Assembly (NCBI GenBank): GCA_947462335.1
Contig: OX381718.1
Span: 39,400,976-39,464,975 of the forward strand
Direction of reading: 5' to 3'
Origin: Harmothoe impar
Taxonomy: Eukaryota > Annelida > Polychaeta > Phyllodocida > Polynoidae
DNA length: 64,000 nt
Numbering within the stretch: position 1 is the first letter of the stretch; every line of letters begins with the position of its first letter. The translations under genes were made by a program, and so were the position numbers. Under the pieces are notes generated by a model, which worked only from the letters and a program-made list of their open reading frames with translations, was not told where the DNA came from and did no database searches. Shown here piece by piece: positions 32,876-45,556 of the stretch.

Positions 32876-34190
32876 CAAAAGGGCCGGTCCTCTGTCTACC
32901 CCGACTGTTACTTGCGGGTGGCAAGAATTGGACCTTTAGAGGGATATATACTGGTTCTTTGCATCTCACAGCATGCCTTTGACTTCCAGAGTCCCTTGAG
33001 AGGAGACGACCACCCAGACTACAATGATGTCTAGGCGAACAGGTACTTCTACAAGTACCATCTGTTAGAACCCCACTTACAACCTTATAATCCTGTTTGT
33101 ATAAGGATGTACACATGTATAATGCCAAAATAAGGATGTTCGTAGTCAGGAAATCAAAGGTGTTTAGTGTATAGATTACAATACAAATCAGTCCTTACTA
33201 GTGCAATCTCCTATGTTGTACATGTAAGTATGATTGTGGTATCTTTGATATAGATACTTAGAAGAGATAGGGTCACACAAGACGAGGGCATTCGGTTGAC
33301 AACGATGTATTTAGTAAAAATGAAATGAATTAAGATATGAAAATTATTTGAATATTTTGGGAAAAGTCATAGAGTCGTCCCTAATTTAATAAGTAGGGCC
33401 AGATTGCTTGAAAGCGTCTTTCTGCTTTGCTTTAGCATTGACAGGTATCAAACAGTGAACAATGTATATGATATAGCTATAGGAAGTGTTTAACAGGCTA
33501 TTAGCAGGTTGATGTAAAGCTCACCACTGGTGCTTTGTGAGTATGGCATCTAGATAGCCAAACCAAAGCAACCAGTCAGCATTGGTTAACCATGCTAATG
33601 GGCCCCCATATGGGTTTACCTAGGTAGGCTAGCTTGTCCACATCTGGGGTCTTGGTTATTATTTGCCTGGGCTGCCAGTGGAATCCCAGATCAGCTCAGC
33701 TCACCCACTCATCAAAAATTAAATTGCAAATAAAGTTTTCCTTCGTGACATTCTCATAATTATGTCCATATGAGACCCATTTGGCAGCTCAGGACAAAAC
33801 TGTACAAAACTGTGATGGGTCTCGTATGACAGCCCACTTTAGACCCATATGAGACCCATGAAGCAATGCTTGATGGGTACAGTCTATCAACACGGTACCA
33901 CAGATATACCGTTACATTGTACGGGTACAGCCATTATCGGTGCAAGTTCCTGAACATGATGCACATTATAATCATAATAACAGCATAGATGTACAGGTGG
34001 CATTTTATAGCCTATTGTTCATATTACATTCTATTGACAACAACCCGTCACATTGTTATGATGTATCCAACTGCAACAATTGATATTGTACATGACCTAT
34101 GACTCCCAATCCTCTATTTGAATATTTTTCAAAAGGATTCCCTGCAAACAAGATCTCAGGCAGAACTCGTGCGGTTCTTAAATCACAAAT
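32876..34190. other. No gene recognised
   Basis: Includes repeated AGACCCATATGAGACCCAT-like words at 33770-33860. No gene seen. Confidence 0.4.
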
Positions 34191-34316
34191 GGGTAGAATC
34201 CGGGTAGGTCGCGAACGTTCAATTCCCAAGTTCTGATTGTAATAGGGACATGTTCACAATTCTTGGGAATATCTCGTGCCTTTCTTGTGTCATTGTGACT
34301 GACCCGGATTCTACCC
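34191..34316. repeat. 126-bp foldback element
   Basis: GGGTAGAATCCGGGT left and ACCCGGATTCTACCC right, perfect 15-bp arms, with further pairing of CAATTCCCAAG and CTTGGGAAT. GCGAACG(T/G)TCAATTC recurs just outside the right end. Confidence 0.7.
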
Positions 34317-34572
34317 AGTTGCGAACGGTCAATTCTCAAGTTCTGTTTGGAGGGTTATGATACATTTCATTTTACAATTCATTCAAACAACCATTCTAGA
34401 TTAGCAAAACTTAGTGCTTATTATTTCAATTCACATGTATACAGTAATTAAACTAATCACCCAAACCATCGCTCAGTATTCATCCAACCCATCAGCCAGT
34501 GATTGGACCACCCACTACTCATTGTCGGGACCCAATCACCATCCCATCCTTCAGTGTACAGGTGTACAGATG

Positions 34573-34809
34573 AAAGAAACATAGTCAAAAGGAGTCCAGG
34601 CTGCCGCCAGAATAACTCCCCTTCTCTAGGAGACCTCTAGTCCTTATGTGACTCCCTTAGGTAAGCCAGGGAGCTATGTGACTCTTTGAGACAACTCCCT
34701 TAGGTGAGGCAGGGAGTTACCTAAGCTCGCTATATCAACCAGGGCTCCCCTCGAGAAGAGGGTAGTCATTCTGTAGGCAGCCTGGACTCATTTTTGACGC
34801 TGTTTCTTT
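34573..34809. mobile_element. 237-bp foldback MITE (AAAGAAAC ends)
   Basis: Left AAAGAAACATAGTCAAAAGG mirrors right GACGCTGTTTCTTT with GAGTCCAGGCTGCC in both arms. The interior repeats AACTCCCTTAGGTGAG words. A relative lies at 53270-53440. Confidence 0.7.
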
Positions 34810-35361
34810 TCTGTGTGTGTAAGGTTGATGTCACCACCTGTAATGCCTTGACCAGTGTATCCCGGCCACACAATACAGTCTCTTCTCACTAGACCCTTTC
34901 CCACCATAATTAACTTACATAATCACACGAGTAAAATCTGAGCAGACAAGCAGAAACGATCTTCTCCCTGGGGATGATCCGCGCTCGGGGTATCCTTTAT
35001 GCGTGGCTGCTATGCTGTGGAGGATCCATCACAATATAGTGCTTCTTAAAGGTGTTACCCTTTCCCCACTACAGCGCAGAGACATGCTGTCTACAAGTTG
35101 CTGTAGTGAATATGACCCTTACAAAACATATTCAATATAAACCTTTTACCTCATACTCCATTTTCAAATTCAATTTTCGATGCTCACATTTACATGTATG
35201 AAGTACAATCATAGGTGATAAACATGACTGTCTTTACAAGTTCCCAAACATTGTGACCAGTGTAATGCATGATTTGTTCACATTATTGAGTTTATCAGAT
35301 AGATATAGGGGTACATATGAAGAAAATGTTGATGAATCTTATATGTCAGTAACATAATCTT

Positions 35362-35584
35362 TGTGCCTCTACATGGGTACCCACAATTTTGACCATGTCG
35401 CTGTGTCGAATTTTAGCAGGAGGGCAGTGGCATCGCGTCGATTTTTAGGTATTATAAAAACCTCCTGTGGGCCGATTTTTATCCCCGATTTTCCCGTGTC
35501 CATTGATTTTTTAAAGGGCATAAAAGGGCCGTGTCGCCGTGTCGCTGTGTTGCCTGTGTCGATTTTTACCCATGTAGAGGCACA
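35362..35584. mobile_element. 223-bp TIR element with 4-bp TCTT duplication
   Basis: Perfect 18-bp ends TGTGCCTCTACATGGGTA and its complement, flanked on both sides by TCTT (35358-35361 and 35585-35588). Inside, GTGTCGCTGTGT and CGATTTTTA words recur in direct orientation. Confidence 0.75.
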
Positions 35585-36185
35585 TCTTTATAATACCTAT
35601 ATATATATGTAAGTTGTCAATGTAGCATTTAAATACTTTATTCGGCCTGATATGATATTATTTGCATAATTTTCAGCAATTATTGTGTATTCCGAAAGAT
35701 TAGTCCTGATCCTCTCTTATGTGCAATAAATGTGAATAGTTCAATTCCAGTTCAGTTCTGTTCTGCCAACCCACCTGGTGCACATTCCCGAACGCCCCCT
35801 CCCTACAGTGAGTTAACTGGTGGTGGCGCCGCGATGCGGGGAGTAGGCATACTAACCCACCTGCCTCCAGGTCCAGGTTGGTATCCCGCCCCTCTCACCT
35901 GCCTTAACGCAGTTACTCCAGGGTGGCCGCCACAGGTAGAGGCCGACACGTGGGTAGGAGGAGGAGGAGGCGGAGCGCCAGGTGGGCTGGTCAACTATAG
36001 GGAGGGGGCTGTTCTACCACACACACACACCTACACTACATCAGCTAATGCACACCTGTGCATGCATGCATTCACCTGCCATACTCCTGAACCTCCCCAC
36101 CCACCACCCTCCCCTGCACACCACCACTACTACCACCAACCCCCAGGGGGGAGCGGTCAGGACCCATTGACACCCACTACACACT

Positions 36186-36255
36186 GGAGGACACAGCTGG
36201 ACTCGAACCCCTGACCCCAACACCACCACCCAGGGGGCATTAACCAGTGTGCCAT
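36186..36255 (-). repeat. tRNA-like SINE head
   Basis: Minus strand reads GGCACACTGGTTAATGC (A-box-like) and GGGGTTCGAGTCC (B box, near consensus) about 35 bases apart. No acceptor stem, so a SINE or tRNA-derived fragment. Confidence 0.55.
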
Positions 36256-37401
36256 AGTGTGCCATACTCATGCAGTGAGCGCCTGGGAGCAAAGGGGAGC
36301 ACGGCATGGCTCAGTCTGGGTGTGCTCATACATGCATGCATGTCTGCCCCAGTTCCAATAGTAGTATTAGCAGTAATAAGGACTACTTGATCATATTCTG
36401 AGGATTGATGAGAGCTTTTCGACAAAAGCTGCCCCACTGGAGTTATACTAATCTACTGGCAGCACAATCTGCGGATTATATAAGGCATCCGAGGGATTAA
36501 CGATTTTAAATACAGCTTTAACTGAACCACCAAGAGGACATGTGTAACGAAAGTGCAGAAAGGAGAATTCACCAAACCTATACCAAGACTTACCAAGCAA
36601 GGGCAATCCTTCCTACTATAAAACCACCAAGCACAAGGAGATCTATACTTGAAGGCAAAAGCCACCCGACATACCAAGTGGATCTTATAGAAGTTTAATT
36701 GTACTGTGCCAAGTGCTTTCAACGTAGTCTAAACATAAGAAAAGGCACACATTGAAACAGCATTAAGAGAACCATAGCACCAAGTATCAAACACAGGACT
36801 AGTCAATGAACTGATTGGAAGACAAATATAGGAAAGGAAAAGTTAAGGAAAAACTGATGCTGCCATGGTATAAAAAGAGGTGCTGCCATTTATACTGATT
36901 TAAACAAGCTTTTACCACGAAAGTGTTTACCACATATGGTCTTTGACAGAGGAGTTAGTATTATGATATGCACAACACCTAACCACAGTCTTTACTGAAT
37001 TATAATTGCAACATTCCATTGCCAAAAGAATCTCACCAACCATGATGTGTTACCATTAGCTATAAGGCTTAACACTATCCTGGAATTCAGCCACACCTGG
37101 ATACTTGCTACAGTTCTGGGAGAAGGATCATGAGACAGAGCAGTGGAATAGCTCAAACACGTGACCTTAACCTTTGTGGATGTGACCTTGGACTTTGTCC
37201 ATGTAACCTTGAGGCTGACCTTGACCTAGATTGTGAGCAGCTCTTACCTGTGATTAGATAAAATAGTATACATCATGCCTGGAGTGAGCCCCGGGAGGGG
37301 GGTGGAGACCTCCCTCTTAATGCTCACCCTGCTGTGTCTCCTCCAGGGTGGTCAGCCAGCCGTCACACGGGCACCCACTACACCGGTGAGTACTCGGCTT
37401 C
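36256..37401. other. No gene recognised
   Basis: Around 37165-37225 TGACCTTG/TAACCTTG recurs four or five times (nuclear-receptor half-site-like), possibly chance or a short decayed tandem repeat. Confidence 0.4.
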
Positions 37402-37682
37402 AACCTTTTAATGGCAGTATACTGTTATAATGTGCAATCCCTTTTGTTACTATACTGCACTAATGCAGTCCTGATGAGTATACATGTTATAACTATTCAA
37501 TGCCACAATGCACCATCTACCCCCATTGTTATGGTGCATGCACGCAGCCCTTGCAAGTAACATGCCGACCCTACAGGGTTGAGAAATTCCCTAAGGGTCG
37601 GCATGATGCACCAATGCAGCACCTGCAAGTTATTCCCTGGGGCTGCATAGATGCAAATTGGCTACAAATGTCATCTTTTAGC
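37402..37682. mobile_element. Nested-palindrome element, copy 7 (diverged)
   Basis: AACCTTTTAATGGCAGTATAC left. Central GCCGACCCTACAGGGTTGAGA and GGGTCGGCATGATGCACCAA are well kept; the right end is worn to CATCTTTTA. Confidence 0.7.
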
Positions 37683-37784
37683 CCTCTTTGATTCTCCACC
37701 TCCCTTCCCAATTCATTATAGAATTCAAAATGCAAAATGCAATGGTTTGTGTATAGCCTAGGACTGTTTGCAAAATAATGTATC

Positions 37785-38030
37785 TTAACCATTTAACGGG
37801 TGCATAATGTGCGTTGCCCTTTGTCATCACTGTGCATGAATGCAGCCCTGGTGATGGACTCGCCATGTAGTGTTGTATCAAAGCATCATGCCAACCCAAT
37901 AGGGTTGATACACTCCCAAAGGGTGTCCATGGTGCATCCCTGATGAGTACACTCATCAGGGCTGCATTCATGCATCATGCCGACAAGGGGCAGATCACAT
38001 TAAAGCACTCTGTAGCTCTTGAAGGGTTAA
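37785..38030. mobile_element. Nested-palindrome element, copy 8
   Basis: TTAACCATTTAACGGG left, CTCTTGAAGGGTTAA right; 103 bp from copy 7 in the same orientation. Confidence 0.85.
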
Positions 38031-38565
38031 GTATCTGTGTATATGGGGAATCTATCTCAACCTTCTCACAACAGAGGACACCTATTTCAGTCTTCTTTCT
38101 GTCACTGTCTAGCCTGGTATTTATAGTACCTTATATAAAGCTAAGACTTTTGCTTTCAGCCTGTATTCACTGGCATTTCCGCTGACATTTGCAAAGATGG
38201 TAAACACAAAACAGGTGGCTCATTCTGTAATTAAATGTACAAATGAGTCGAATTTAGGAGCAAAATTTAAACTCATCCATGAATACCCTCATCATCAACA
38301 CGATATTCCACCTCTTTGCTCCAGATATTTAAGCTTCTGTATCTTGTCAATGTCAGGGAGTTATTTGCGACATCTTTTTACAAATGGATGGCCGACCTGT
38401 CACGGAATACTTGATGCTTTTAATTGCGCCAGAAGACTGATATTTGGAACATGAGTGTTCACTTACATTGAAACTATGGTGAGGTAATTTACATGTATGA
38501 GGGAGTGGTATCAAAAAAGAGGCATTTTTCATGGAATGTGGAATTTTACCATGTTTTACAATTCA

Positions 38566-38782
38566 ATCCTTTAGGGACGGAATTTATTGTCCTGATGCAC
38601 CAATGCAGCCCCGGCAAACGACTCGCTTGAGTTGCATTGGTGCATCATCCTGACCCTTTGGGGGTGTCTCAACCCCATAAAGTCTACATGATGCATTATG
38701 AGTCACTAGCCATGGCTGCATTCATGCATCATGACGACCAAGGGTATGATGCATCAATGCATTATGCTGCCTTTAGGAGCCA
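38566..38782. mobile_element. Nested-palindrome element, copy 9 (shortened)
   Basis: TCCTTTAGGGACGG left and GCTGCCTTTAGGA right, with ATGCACCAATGCAG hairpin arms. Confidence 0.75.
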
Positions 38783-39284
38783 TCAACAGGTGTCGTTTGG
38801 TTGTTGTTCAGTGGTGGAATGGGCAGACAATGCCGAGACTTTAATTAATCAGTAGCCCATGGCCGTCTGGTCATTACTGTTACTCGTAGATACAAAATTG
38901 ATACGATAATTACTACTTAAGGCATCTCACTGCTATAAATAGTACATACCAGTTAGTGTTTGGCATGTTGACATGCATGCCACAGTTCTGGAATCATGTA
39001 GTAGAGGATGCAGTCTATATAAAGGGGATGTCACGTTTTTAATGGTTTTTATACTTTTTTTTTATCGACGGAGAGGTTACCTGAAATAATCGGCTGCAAT
39101 GGTAAATTCAGGCTAAAGTTAGAGGCTTAGTTTGAGTGCTTTTCAAGTGCCTTTCAGCCGATTTTGCCTGGAATTATGTTAACATTGGGGTAAAAGGAGC
39201 TGTTTCCCAGATGCTGTTTCAGCAGATGCTACTGTTCACCTACAAAAAAAGGCAACCCACTATTAACAGTGTAGCTCTCCCCCC

Positions 39285-39330
39285 CCCCCATTCTCTCTCT
39301 CTCTCTCGCTCTCTCCCTCTCTCTTTCCCC
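39285..39330. repeat. CT-rich simple repeat
   Basis: C-run then TCTCTCTC/GCTCTC units; a low-complexity tract in DNA otherwise without features between copies 9 and 10. Confidence 0.8.
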
Positions 39331-39518
39331 CTTTCCATGCCCCGATCTCTTTACTTTACATACCCTCACCCTGTTACCAAACGCCTCTCGTCTATCAGAG
39401 TGTGAAATCAGCTAATTAGGGAATCCCCCTCCACTGCCCCTCCATCCATACATTCAGGTGTGTCAGGGGGTGTCTGGAGGATGGTGACAGGCTGGGGGTG
39501 GGAGGGGCTAGTCAGGGG

Positions 39519-39762
39519 TTAATCAGGGTTAAGGGCCGCATAGTACTTTAATGTGCTATGCACTTTGTCACCATGATATTATAATACATGGATGCAGTCT
39601 TGCATGGAGTCAACTTACTGCATCCATGCATCATGCTGACCCTGTAGCAGCGTATCAACCCAACAGGGACGAAAGCATGGTCCTTGAATGCCTCCCTGGT
39701 GAGTTACTCGCCAGGTCTGCATTCATGGCGTATTAAAGCACTATGCGGCCCTTATAGGGTTA
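39519..39762. mobile_element. Nested-palindrome element, copy 10
   Basis: TTAAGGGCCGCATAGTACTT left pairs with AAGCACTATGCGGCCCTTA right; one of the best-kept outer arms. Confidence 0.85.
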
Positions 39763-40158
39763 TTAATCAATGATGGCCGTCTGCCAGCTGCCCCTCTCCC
39801 CTCATTACTCAGATCTATATGCACAGGAGGATGTCATGTTGGCATAACAATAACATAACAGTAGCAGGGAGGGGTCTCTCATAAAACCCCTGTTCACTTA
39901 AAATGATGAAAGGAAAAGACATTGTGTTCAATTTTGAATGTAAATAGCCTTAGTGGGAGCCTTGTATTGACATGTCTAAGCAGATATGTACAAAATAGGT
40001 GCCATTTATAGCTCCATGTGATGTGGTCTGCAGTGTTAGGCTTTAAGTAATGCCTGCCTAGGGTCTGGCTAAGTCAATATGTGCATGGGAGTAGATACTG
40101 GCGTGTGGTTATACATGTAGTGGGGTGGACCCACCGAGGGGGGGCCAAGGGGGAGCTA

Positions 40159-40573
40159 CACTGAGAGAAATATGAGAAACAGGCTATGTCGCCAAAAGAA
40201 TAAGGGTCAGGTATATTGCTGTACTCACTCATTTAGCCTGAGAGGTATTGTAGGGAGGGTTATGCTATGTTGTACCTTCCATTACAAGCTGTACTCACCC
40301 AATTTGGCTCGAAGGTCTGGCTTAGCCAGAGACAATGCTGGACTCTTGGAGGCTGGAAGAGAGGGTCCCCAGAGTCCAGCATTGTCAGACCTTGGCAAGA
40401 GGATCCAGCATAGCTAGACTTTCAAGCTATTTGGGTGAGTCCAGCAATGCCTGATGGGGCCCACATTAGTAATGCCTGCCTAATGCTTGACCCTCACTAA
40501 AATGCCTGACCCTTTTAGGTGAGTGCTTTTGGCGACATAGCCAGCGTCAGGTTGACGCTCATATTTCTCTGGG
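40159..40573. mobile_element. 415-bp foldback MITE with TA duplication
   Basis: Outer arms CACTGAGAGAAATATGAG and its inverted form (CTCATATTTCTCTGGG), then GGCTATGTCGCCAAAAG mirrored by CTTTTGGCGACATAGCC. TA flanks both ends (40157-40158, 40574-40575), as in Tc1/mariner-derived MITEs. A further inverted pair around GCTGGACTC / GAGTCCAGC lies inside. Confidence 0.8.
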
Positions 40574-40809
40574 TATACACGCCCATAGAGCCTAAATAGA
40601 GTGACTAATTTGTACAATGCTAGTCTAAGAAAGTTGAAAAGGGAGGTCACTAGACAGTTAATTACGGGAAAGTGTCACAGTGTGAGTCACGGCAGATCAA
40701 AATATCCTAACATTGAATAGAGAATTTGAGAGTTTGTCTGAACATATACCTCTGTACCGTTCAATTTCACATTATGTTTGCACCAGACCTATATCTATGG
40801 ACAATTTAT

Positions 40810-42133
40810 GGTCGATTCCCACGAAAATGGATCACAAGCCTGATATAGCCCGATATGTTATAACATTGTACAGATAATACAGAAGTGTTTCTTCCCGTTC
40901 TATCCACATGGGTATTGAATGGACCTTTCCATGGGTACCTCCTCTGCCTCTCTATCTTAGATATTATGTTTTTTTGGATTACATACATACATTTTAAGGC
41001 AATTTTCGAACAGTAAAAATAAAATAATTATTTTCCAAAAAAATATTTTAGATAAAATGATTCTGTAAGGTGAAAATTATTTATACAAATATGTTCAATA
41101 GTGGATTGAGGATACCTTAGGACATTTGATGTATAGTCTGTGTAGTTATCTTATCAAAATAATAACAAATATGCAGTGGGGTAGCTTTAGCATCACCGTG
41201 CGTAGGTACACTATTAGCTGGGCATTAGGGAAGGAAAAAAAGCCTATATCAATATAAAAGGGGGGTTAATACCAAGTGCCCAATGTGATGTTAATGTAAA
41301 AAAACACAAAGACCAATTAATCCAATAAAGTTACTTTTTATCTAGTGATAACTGATGTGGGGTAGGTGTCCCATCACCGTGCGTAGGTCCATTAGGAAGG
41401 TAATATCAGAAATACCCTCTACATTTAAGAAATTATATTTATATATCTTATACTCCTATTACCAAAGAAAATAAATAACATTTCATTTAAGCATTTATAT
41501 GCATTCTCTTTATTTTATGGTTAAATAACTATTGATAGTGACCGTGCGTAGGTCCATCACCGTGCGTAGGTCCATCATAAAATATCACTGAAAAAATTGT
41601 AAAATATTGCCAATATATCCAATATTTCTGAATACACATATGAACAAACTGAGGATGAATATGTGGGAGCATTTATACCACTTAGAAATCTATTAATAAC
41701 AGACAAACAACTGTGCATAAGCCCCATCACCGTGCGTAGGTCCCATCACCGTGCGTAGGTCCCGTCACCGTGCATAGGTCCAGTAATAAAATATTTTTCC
41801 ATTGCAAAGAACATAACTGTGTTTGGAAATCCGTTGAAAATCTATAGTCAAATCATAAATCTGTTAAATAAACTGGAAGATTGTACTTAATATAGTCATA
41901 CCATTAATTTAATGGGCTCAATGCTGCCATCACCGTGCGTAGGTCCCATCACCGTGCGTAGGTCCCACTTTGAAGGGACCTAATCTCGGCATTTTATAGA
42001 TTTAATGTTCCCAACTTCATGTATGTACCCTCTTCAATGGTATTTATGACATATTAAAAAACCTAAGCGACATCTGCAATATTAGAATTTAGTCCTCTAT
42101 TGACTCTGTGATCCATTTTCGTGGGAATCGACC
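40810..42133. mobile_element. 1.32-kb TIR element carrying a motif array
   Basis: Perfect 26-bp inverted ends: GGTCGATTCCCACGAAAATG... at 40810-40835 and its complement at 42108-42133. Flanked by TTAT on both sides (40806-40809, 42134-42137), a possible 4-bp duplication. The interior is AT-rich and non-coding, but holds the array described separately. Confidence 0.85.
41191..41966 (+). repeat. Interspersed CATCACCGTGCGTAGGTCC motif, ten copies
   Basis: The core ACCGTGCGTAGGT occurs exactly at 41193, 41374, 41541, 41559, 41728, 41747, 41931 and 41951, with a one-base variant at 41767 and a degenerate copy near 41711. All face the same way. Pairs and a triplet are spaced 18-20 bases, the groups about 170-190. 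Sequence between groups is AT-rich and unrelated. Not CRISPR: irregular spacers, eukaryotic context. Confidence 0.9.
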
Positions 42134-42137
42134 TTAT

Positions 42138-43099
42138 ATCTTATACCGTCTATATCAATGTCTAAACTGTTGCACTGCCACATATACCGGGGTATGTATT
42201 GGAATGAGGGAACTTGAGGTCAGTTAGTTCTCCTCAATACTCAAATAGTGTGGAATCATTCATCATTAATAGGCCCAGCTTTTGTTCCCCTAGGGAGGGT
42301 GTCAAGACCCATAGGTGGTATGGTCATAAATATATTGACACCCTCTGTATAATTAATAGGCCTACATTCAAATTCTGCTATAACCAATTGCAAACTGTAG
42401 GTGTACATCATTATTCTGTCGTCATGATGCATGTCAAAATTGGTTGAAAAGACACTTGGCAAGCTTTCGGTTTGGGACCTCACTTTTTAACAGGATGTCG
42501 GTCGGTAGATTTTCGCAAAAATATCCAAGTGTTATCAGTGTCTTCTTGAGACACATGTCCCCCCCCCCCCCCACCCTCTAAAGCCACGTGCTCAAGCAGA
42601 GTTCGGAATGATGGTGGGCGACCCCCCTATTAGCTTAACATGCAGCGTGCTATGCTTAACATGGGGTTATCTTTTTGATTCCTCCTCAAGAGGGCTCCGA
42701 ATATTTTTAGTGCCCCCACATCCTCCCCCTCTTGTTAGATAATGTGACCACTCCCATATATTCGCCGTATGTTTATGTATTAGTGGAGGGAAAAGGGTCA
42801 GCTTTCTCCTTCACCAATCCCACACAATACTATGGTCATAGACACACATGTCATTCTGTACCATACTGTGAGGGCATGACCCTATCTCCGTAATATCATC
42901 CTATTTAATATGTAAAATAGCTGGTAACACGTGCACTGGCACTAGTAACAGACTTTCTTTGAAGTCCACAGTCGACGAATTTATACTCCTAGGGTATTTA
43001 CACGCACATATAAATAGGTGTACTCCTTAATTTAGGGGTATACTAAATATATATATACATGTACCATACCTCTGGGGTAGCATATATGACATGGGGTAC
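42138..43099. other. No gene recognised
   Basis: AT-rich with a C14 run near 42560. No supported feature. Confidence 0.4.
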
Positions 43100-43307
43100 A
43101 TGGGGCATTTCACTGATGTGATATGCCCTTTGTCGCTAAGATGCATGCAGCCCTGTGGAGTACTCACCGCGACTGCATTCATGCATCTACAGAGATGATA
43201 CACCTTACAGAGATGATACTCTCCTGATGTATCAATGCAGTGCTGCACTGGTGCATCATGACATCAGATGTAGCTGCTTTGCAGCATGCGGTCCTCAAAG
43301 TGCTAAC
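43100..43307. mobile_element. Nested-palindrome element, copy 11 (shortened)
   Basis: GATATGCCCTTTGTCGCTAAG left; GACTGCATTCATGCATC, then ATGTATCAATGCAG; ends GCATGCGGTCCTCAAAG. Confidence 0.75.
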
Positions 43308-43846
43308 TGACAATACGGATGTTACATGTGTGAGTAATGAGACTGCTGGGGGGGGGGGGTGTTCAATGTTTTATGGAAGGGGGGGGGGTATTAGTGATTG
43401 TGTGGTCAGTGCCAGATGTCCACTGTTTACACCCATACTGACCATGCCCCATTGTTTGTGGACAGACACCTGGGGGTTTAGGGGGTGAGGGATTTACCCC
43501 AGGTAATCCTCATACATGGGTTTAGTGCCATACGTTAACATGTCCACGTGCACCGCCCCTAAGGGTATTATAGTTGGAACATCAACATTTAGGAGTGTTG
43601 GTGGGGGAGGAGCAGCACATCTTCACCCCATTTTCACCTAGGCATGACTGTTGGCATGAGGAATTTACAGAATGGACCATGCAATTGGAACCCATGTGTA
43701 TTGTCCTTGGTTGAACTCGGACTAGTATATGATCATGACGTGTAATGTAGTGGACATAAACCTGATAATCTATGTTCCCTATCTCAATCACCTTTACAGA
43801 GACAACAGAAAGATGTACATGTGTTTAATATATGCCTGATATCCTA

Positions 43847-44115
43847 CACTGAAAAAAACTAACTTGTGTCCGGACTCGTCTATTAAAGTGACTATCATAA
43901 AATAAACGAGTCAAAAGTTGTCTAACCTATCAGGTTACCATCCCACAAATTGACTCTGGAGCTAGCAAATGTCGGCTTTTGGGCTGGCACATGCCAAGTG
44001 GGTCTTCTATCTCCAGCTAGAAGACCCACTTCTTTGTCACTTAGACGAGTTTTTGACTCATTTATTTTATGACCGTCACTTTGAAGAGTCTGGAGACAAG
44101 TTTACTTTTTGAGTG
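43847..44115. mobile_element. 269-bp mariner-like MITE (CACTGAAAAA ends)
   Basis: Arms of about 75 bp: ACTAACTTGTGTCC ... CATAAAATAAACGAGTCAAAA at the left, mirrored by TTTTTGACTCATTTATTTTA ... GACAAGTTTACTTTTTGAGTG at the right. TA on both flanks. A second palindrome AAGTGGGTCTTCTA/TAGAAGACCCACTT sits in the middle. Confidence 0.8.
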
Positions 44116-45556
44116 TAGTCCCTGATGTGCATTTGTATAAACAGAACATAATATCAGAGCCACATGGTGACAGCTATAACCAGGACTCCCTCGTCAGTGC
44201 TGGACACAGCCCCGTAGTGCTATTTAGTATACGCCCACAGCGATTTTGCCACACTGTAGTATTAAACTGAGATGCATGAGTCAATGTATATACAGCTTAA
44301 ATTAAAATGAATTTGTGATCATTCTTAGAAATTAGTGGAATAAACTAATGGTATAAAGTATTACATGGATATCCCTTCTAATGGCCTGTGGATGCACCTG
44401 GTTAATGTTGTGTTGCATTTTGGAGAAAATAGGAGTTAACCCCCCCCCCCCCCCCCATGTACTATATGTCCCAAGGTGTGTGTGTAAGTGTCCAGCCCCC
44501 CCCCCCCCAGCTTTCACACTCAGCAGCAGTGTACATGTGAGGGGCAGGGGGGGGGGGGTCGTGTGTCATCTCATCTTGAACTGTGACCATTTAAATGCAT
44601 GTTTAATTGTAGCTGTCATGGGAGCTGGGCAGTTTGGTCCTGAGCCAATTAAGTGTCTTTGTTATTTACCGAAAGCTGATCCTCGAATGCACCACAGAAA
44701 AGCAAAACAGAACATCGCCAAGAAGTTAACCGTTACCAACGCCTATGCCCGTGACATAACATCACTTTGGGCTTTGTCTTCATGGTGGTTGCATGCTAAT
44801 GACCCAGACAGTATTTCTACACAGCTGAATTCCCTTGGCGTCCCTTCTTACCTTGCCTGCGCTAAATTAACCTCAGACTAAATAATTTTGGACACAATTA
44901 GAGCAACTCCTTCTAGTAAGATAAACACAAATTGATAAGAGAGTCACTGGTGTGTGCAGGGCTCTGAGGGAGGATCTTTTGTCAATGGGTACCCATTTCA
45001 GACTTAAGTACCCCCTCCCCCGGGTCACAGGTGTTTGGAGGGGCTGTGGAGGGGCTTGTAGGGGTGGGTGTGACTCGAGCTCCAAGGTACATTAACAGTT
45101 AGATGTGAGTTCTTGTGTCTATGTGTTAGCCTATACAAGATACAGCACGAATAGTTGCCAAAGAAGATTGAATTTAAGCTTAAGATTAACCTTGGATATA
45201 CACTATACAACCTGGTTTGTAAAACATGTCATAAAGTTGACCCCAGAGTATTTGTGTTGAGGAATTACTTATTTTCTCTTGGTGCTCGAGGTTCCATCAC
45301 GCTATATATCTCAGAAACCTTTAAGCTGTGGAGGGTGATCCTTGGTATGATTGGATAAACATGTGTTAGCAGGTAGTAAAGTAAAATCGTGCAGGAGCTA
45401 CTGGAAAAGACTAACTTACTCTGTGTTGTGATAAAGACAGGGAAAATTGTGTATATCTCCCAGGGTTTAACCACGTACACTGTGAAACCAAAAATACCTC
45501 ATTTTATACTGTAAAACAAACTTTAGATCATACTGCCCATGCACACTTATACCATA
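44116..45556. other. No gene recognised
   Basis: C15-16, C12 and G10 homopolymers at 44440-44560. A 166-codon frame at 44381-44881 is discussed under rejected items. Confidence 0.4.

Noticed and set aside
32668..33034. 104- and 120-codon frames
   Set aside because: Lie across nested-palindrome copy 6; many copies give short frames of this kind without conservation.
35732..36214. 160-codon plus-strand frame
   Set aside because: Built of CCACC/CACAC-rich low-complexity DNA next to a minus-strand SINE head.
41191..41966. CRISPR-like repeat array
   Set aside because: Repeats are 13-19 bp with irregular, partly absent spacers inside a eukaryotic TIR element.
44381..44881. 166-codon plus-strand frame with a protein-like second half (MHHRKAKQNIAKKL...)
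   Set aside because: First half is translated G/C homopolymer DNA; the rest matches no family I recognise and has no promoter or splice context. Could be a real exon fragment, but unsupported.
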